In this document: positions 7,991 to 10,995 of the stretch, one piece after another
Numbering within the stretch: the stretch's first letter is position 1
Layout of the letters: each line of letters opens with the position of its first letter
Assembly (NCBI GenBank): GCA_003024985.2
Contig: PXIH01S0028114.1
DNA: 10,995 bases
DNA from: Euperipatoides rowelli
Lineage: Eukaryota; Onychophora; Udeonychophora; Euonychophora; Peripatopsidae
Reading direction: 5' to 3' (one strand)
The notes under the pieces: model-generated
What the model saw: the letters and a program-made list of their open reading frames with translations, nothing else
What the model was told of the DNA's origin: nothing
Databases searched by the model: none
Translations under genes and position numbers: made by a program

Positions 7991-8473
7991 CAAACCAAAA
8001 ACTTGTATGTCTAATTTATTATTCGCTGCTAATAATGTTGATGGTAAGTACAACTTTTTGATTCATTAGCAAGTCTGTGTTTATTCACAGATTGCATTTT
8101 ATTTCACCTCAGTTTCTATAAAAATAATAACTTCCCAAGGAGTCCAGGATGTTGGTACCAAATTGATTGAAGTCGAGAAGCACTTGACGTGTTATGACTT
8201 TAAGGTATCAGACAATCTGTAAGCCATTATCGGTTACACATAAAATTACGAAAATCCTTATTACTAAAATATATCAGTATAGTTTTAAACTTTTCTAATT
8301 TGTTCTCTAATAAGCTCAAAGGTAACAGTTTCCTGTATATATTTTCTTATATTATCATGTAAAACATTAATAAAAATATTTTTATGCTTCTAAATTCACT
8401 ACAATTTATTTATTTTACATACTGTAACTATTTTAATATTTTAAATAAAGATAATACTATTTATATATTTTAG

Positions 8474-8596
8474 ATCAACAAAAAGGTTCACGGTTTATTG
8501 AATGTGAATTACCCAACTATAATGGCATGGTTATTATAAAATCTATCGTTAAAATAAATGTATCTGAAGTAAAAATATTTGCATATGATGAATCTG
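8474..8596 (+). CDS. Exon 2 of the same gene: end of the F-type lectin-like domain
   Basis: This 123-base exon lies between TTTTAG and GTAAGT. It is phase 1 at both ends and open in the frame dictated by exon 1. The first codon is split (G plus AT, Asp). The encoded sequence starts DQQKGSRFIECELP and ends INVSEVKIFAYDES. In F-type lectins the corresponding part is a cysteine followed by GRYV strands and the closing LTLCEVEVY strand; here INVSEVKIFA takes the place of LCEVEVY, with Ser instead of the usual Cys. This places the domain end about 4 residues before the exon border, a normal place for a phase-1 intron between modules. It is a likely extracellular protein; a discoidin-like domain is the alternative. 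Confidence 0.72.
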
Positions 8597-8725
8597 GTAA
8601 GTTAAATATTATTAGGCTATATATAGATTTTCTTTAATTGTGGAGGAAGGGGGGGGGGGAGACACAAAGTTATTTAATTAGAACTATTTATTTTTGAATA
8701 TTTTTTTTTTTTATTTTCATTGTAG
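8597..8725 (+). other. Intron 2 (129 bp) with an 11-base G run
   Basis: GTAAGT donor and a long T tract followed by CATTGTAG acceptor. The intron contains G11 at 8649-8659, which is exceptional in sequence this AT-rich and may also be a sequencing-length uncertainty. Confidence 0.85.
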
Positions 8726-8908
8726 ACACGAAATACTGTGATCGCCCTGAAGTTTCTCAAGGTTTTTATCTTGAGCCTTTAAACAGGTCATATCCAGTTG
8801 GTTCAAATGTTACTTATTATTGCGATCAAGGATTTGTTATATCTGATAGCAATGTGAGAACTTGTAATTCGAATGGTACTTGGAGTGGGAACATTCCTGA
8901 ATGTAAAA
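8726..8908 (+). CDS. Exon 3 of the same gene: complete CCP/sushi (complement control protein) domain
   Basis: This 183-base exon is flanked by TTGTAG and GTAAGT and is phase 1 on both sides, the standard form of a shuffled sushi module. It encodes about 61 residues with all four consensus cysteines: KYCDRPEV, YYCDQGF, RTCNSNGTW, PECK. The tryptophan of the G-x-W motif is present, and the second half reads GTWSGNIPEC, a classic CCP ending. A likely N-glycosylation site is NVT, and others are NRS and NGT. CCP domains form short disulfide-linked modules (Cys1-Cys3, Cys2-Cys4) in secreted or surface proteins involved in recognition and adhesion. Following directly after a lectin-like domain, the protein is probably an extracellular recognition protein. 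More exons are expected after the phase-1 donor. Confidence 0.92.
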
Positions 8909-9227
8909 GTAAGTTTTATCATTAGATTAAATTTAAAAAAAAAAATGACTTTTTTTTTTTTTTTGAGGTTTTCAAAATAAACCACAACTGTATTAAAACT
9001 TTCATATAAAGTGTTTATTTCCTCTAAAAAAAAAAACAAAAAAAAAACGTATTAATTTAAACACATAAGTATACTCATATAATTTTTGGTACCAGTGACC
9101 GCTGGAAAGCTGAGTCAGTCATCAAGACGAGCTGGAAAGTTGATTCAGTCATCAAGACGACTCGACTAAGCCTCTTAGGGCACACGGAAATAATTGTTTT
9201 AAAATACAAAAGTTTTCATCCTATCAA
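8909..9227 (+). other. Start of the next intron; no gene recognised
   Basis: Sequence after the exon 3 donor. It is AT-rich with several A and T homopolymers, one 30-bp tandem repeat at 9101-9160 and no exon-like frame. It runs into the minus-strand transposon relic. Confidence 0.7.
9101..9160. repeat. 30-bp tandem repeat, two copies
   Basis: GCTGGAAAG followed by CAGTCATCAAGACGA in both copies, 9101-9130 and 9131-9160, differing at two positions. The region is more GC-rich than its surroundings and is followed by CTCGACTAAGCC. It lies at the low-coordinate end of the minus-strand relic, so it could belong to that element's terminus. Confidence 0.95.
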
Positions 9228-10701
9228 TTATTCAAAAATTAAGCCAAAAATTAAAAGAAAATGCACATTTCTAGGTTTGTCTTGGGAATGTACATATACA
9301 GTATCGTGTGTGCCACCAAGCCCTGAAAAAGTAGACTCAGTGTGATACAAGTTATCAAAAGCACTATTGTGCACTTTTCTGGTCTGAAGTGACTGAGAAG
9401 AGGAACAGAACAGGATTGTGTAGAACATACTGTGCTAGTGCACTGTGATGACATAAAACTTCATCTTATCTAACATACACACTTCTCATGAATGGCTTGC
9501 CCATTCATTATATGCAATGGAGTCTTTGCATATAACGAATGATATAAAAATATCGAATATGATTTGGAGTAAGCTAGTGTTTTAATGGCCCACAAAGTGG
9601 AAGGTTTTTACTATCTTGGTTTTCATGTTGTTGGAGATGACGGATTTCTGATGAATCAGGGTTAAATAAAGTACTGAAGAACTCTTCAAATTCAGAAGGC
9701 ATTATTGTTTTGAACCAAGAATCTTAATATCCATGCTATCACAGAATTTGACCCCTAATTCATAGTTTAGGTTTAACAAGCTTTCTTTTAAAATATTGGC
9801 ACACTCTGCAATGGGAGTATGACTTCGAATAACATCATCAACTTCTTCTGGTTTCAGTGTTGAAGAAAAAACATAGTTGGTTTGTTGTTCTTATTAGAAG
9901 TTGAGAAAGTTATGGCACTACCAAAATGATTACATAGAAACATCTTAAGTTCAGGTTGTTGACTTTTACTTTACATGATCTAGAATTCAGTTTGTCACAA
10001 ACATAGCTTAGCGTATAGTAAAATCCATGATTCAGTCCCACCTCTAATTCTCCAGAAATCATTTGAAACAATGCCAGCTTCCCAGTACATTGAGGGCCTC
10101 CTACATAATGACCTTTCTTTTTCATTTCACGTTCATTCTGGCAGAGGTAGGTTGAAATGCAACTATTATGGCAGAGAATGTCTGCCCCAAAAACAATTGC
10201 TACATCCTGAATGTCACAATTCCGAATGACTACTGAGTCTTGAAAGAATACAATGGCCTGTAAAAAATGCTCAGCCCTTGGTGACTTACAAATTCTGTAC
10301 TTTTCATACTGTCTCTTATATTTGACTTACTGCTACACTTTGATATACACAATTTCCTCTATCTTTGTCGGTGGAGTCTTACTTTTTGCTTCTTCAACTT
10401 CAATGCTATCATTAGATTGGGATTGTTGTGCTAATGATTGTGGGGCTCTCTTGTGACAGTACTGTTTGTAACATTTGTTAATTACATGATAATAAACAGT
10501 ACATCAATGTGAAGATATGATAACTCTTCCAGTACTTTGTTCTTTCTTATGGTAGCTGCACCTATAATCTTCTTACATCCATTTTCTGTGGATATTAAAT
10601 TACCATCAGCTTTGTTACTTAATACACTTTTTAGCTTGAGTTCTTTCTAATGGCTGCCAATCTGCAGTATTTTTTCTTGTAAGTTTGATTGGCACACTCA
10701 T
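9228..10701 (-). pseudogene. Relic of an unclassified invertebrate repeat-encoded protein (transposon-like)
   Basis: Minus-strand blocks run from about 10701 down to about 9240. A first block starts MSVPIKLTRKNTADWQPLER. The second (10627-10482) reads LISTENGCKKIIGAATIRK with VLEELSYLHIDV. The third (10500-9910) has YHVINKCYKQYCHKRAP, then, after two in-frame stops at 10335-10327, YRICKSPRAEHFLQAIVFF, FGADILCHNSCISTYLC and GKLALFQMISGELEVGL. Later blocks in other frames read KMFLCNHFGSAITF (near 9930), KPEEVDDVIRSHTPIAE (near 9850) and EFEEFFSTLFNP (near 9710). A final block (9380-9270) reads AFDNLYHTESTFSGLGGTHD. From memory, the ENG-x-x-KII-x-AA-x-IR motif, the H-x-x-CY-x-x-Y motif and the FDN-x-x-H-x-E-x-TLSG-x-GG-x-HDT motif recur in many unnamed invertebrate proteins, especially cnidarian and crustacean ones. 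Family name and function are unknown to me; a transposon ORF is the best guess. At least four frameshifts make it dead. Confidence 0.68.
9488..9541. repeat. Two competing hairpins
   Basis: CATTCATTATATGCAA (9502-9517) pairs with TTGCATATAACGAATG (9526-9541) over 16 positions with one mismatch. ATGAATGG (9488-9495) pairs with CCATTCAT (9501-9508), which uses part of the same left arm. They fall within the stretch between two recognisable blocks of the minus-strand relic. Confidence 0.85.
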
Positions 10702-10744
10702 TGTTTTTATGAATTCATTACACAATTAAAACCTGCAACAGAAT

Positions 10745-10995
10745 ATAGAAATTAACATTCTTGTATGAAAAAATTAATTTGACATAATGGTTTGAATATT
10801 TTGCATAAATACTTTCAATATAAACTGAATACAGTAAAAAATCTAGCAAATAAACCTACTGTCCTTGTTCTGACATCGTGGTCCAGTCAGTAGTGATGCT
10901 GACAGAATACATGTCAAAGACATATGCTGCGATTAGCACAGGTTTGTGTCTCAGCTGAGTCGGTTATGGAATGTTTTTTTTCCTGTCTTCTACCA
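10745..10995. other. Unassigned right edge
   Basis: No coding frame or recognised repeat was found. It is upstream of the readable start of the minus-strand relic and may contain its 5' part. It includes GTCAG...CTGAC at about 10885-10902, and AGCTGAGTCGGTTAT at 10953-10967, which resembles 9108-9122 (13 of 15 bases). Confidence 0.5.

Larger units (their letters stand above)
4140..8473 (+). other. Intron 1 (4334 bp), filled with repeats and a retroelement relic
   Basis: The intron begins GTAATA and ends TATTTTAG. No coding exon could be recognised inside it. It holds a palindrome at 4485-4502, a putative foldback region 4722-5548, a hairpin at 5757-5788, a small inverted-repeat unit 6008-6143 and an antisense Ty3/Gypsy relic 6258-7990. 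The stretches 4140-4480, 5549-5727, 5789-6007 and 7991-8473 show only AT-rich sequence. Below 8220 on the minus strand, the part up to 7991 might hold the protease end of the Gypsy relic, but no DTG motif was found. Confidence 0.68.

Noticed and set aside
8041-8220. Aspartic protease part of the Gypsy relic
   Set aside because: The position fits, but no DTG motif could be read in any minus-strand frame, so it was not called.
8803-9039. Minus-strand 78-codon frame
   Set aside because: It overlaps the CCP exon in antisense and otherwise encodes lysine/phenylalanine runs from homopolymers.
10253-10456. Plus-strand 67-codon frame
   Set aside because: It is a shadow of the minus-strand relic, whose motifs (YRICKSPRAEHF) are on the opposite strand.

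Overview
The window reads as a piece of a very AT-rich animal genome: long A and T homopolymers, no dense open frames, short exons with GT-AG borders, and decayed retroelements of several classes. No translation exceeds 106 codons, and almost all of those are relics or shadows. The combination of low GC, a lectin-like domain joined to a CCP/sushi domain, and this mix of LINEs, a Ty3/Gypsy element and an unclassified invertebrate repeat protein fits a cnidarian such as Hydra, but the species assignment is only a guess.

The one apparently intact coding locus lies on the plus strand and was pieced together from splice sites: exons at 4056-4139, 8474-8596 and 8726-8908. All three have phase-1 borders at both ends and no internal stop. 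Exons 1 and 2 together look like the C-terminal half of an F-type lectin (fucolectin, discoidin-like) domain. Exon 3 is a complete CCP/sushi module with its four cysteines and tryptophan. The gene is incomplete: the first half of the lectin domain must lie upstream and further exons are expected downstream, but none could be identified here.

The rest is mostly transposable-element debris. From 1 to about 372 there is a minus-strand CR1/L2/jockey-like LINE fragment running off the left edge. From about 515 to 3930 lies a plus-strand L1/Tx1-like LINE relic with endonuclease, linker, reverse transcriptase and C-terminal CxxC pieces in order, ending about 125 bases before exon 1. A 55-bp tandem repeat (1271-1454) sits inside it. 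The 4334-bp intron 1 holds a possible long foldback structure (4722-5548), a strong hairpin (5757-5788), a possible small inverted-repeat element (6008-6143) and an antisense Ty3/Gypsy pol relic (6258-7990) with the start of RT, RNase H and integrase but most of the RT core missing. Downstream of exon 3, a minus-strand relic (9228-10701) of an unclassified repeat-encoded protein fills most of the remaining sequence.

No rRNA, tRNA, CRISPR array or bacterial-type operon is visible. The elements are broken by many stops and frameshifts and none looks capable of moving.
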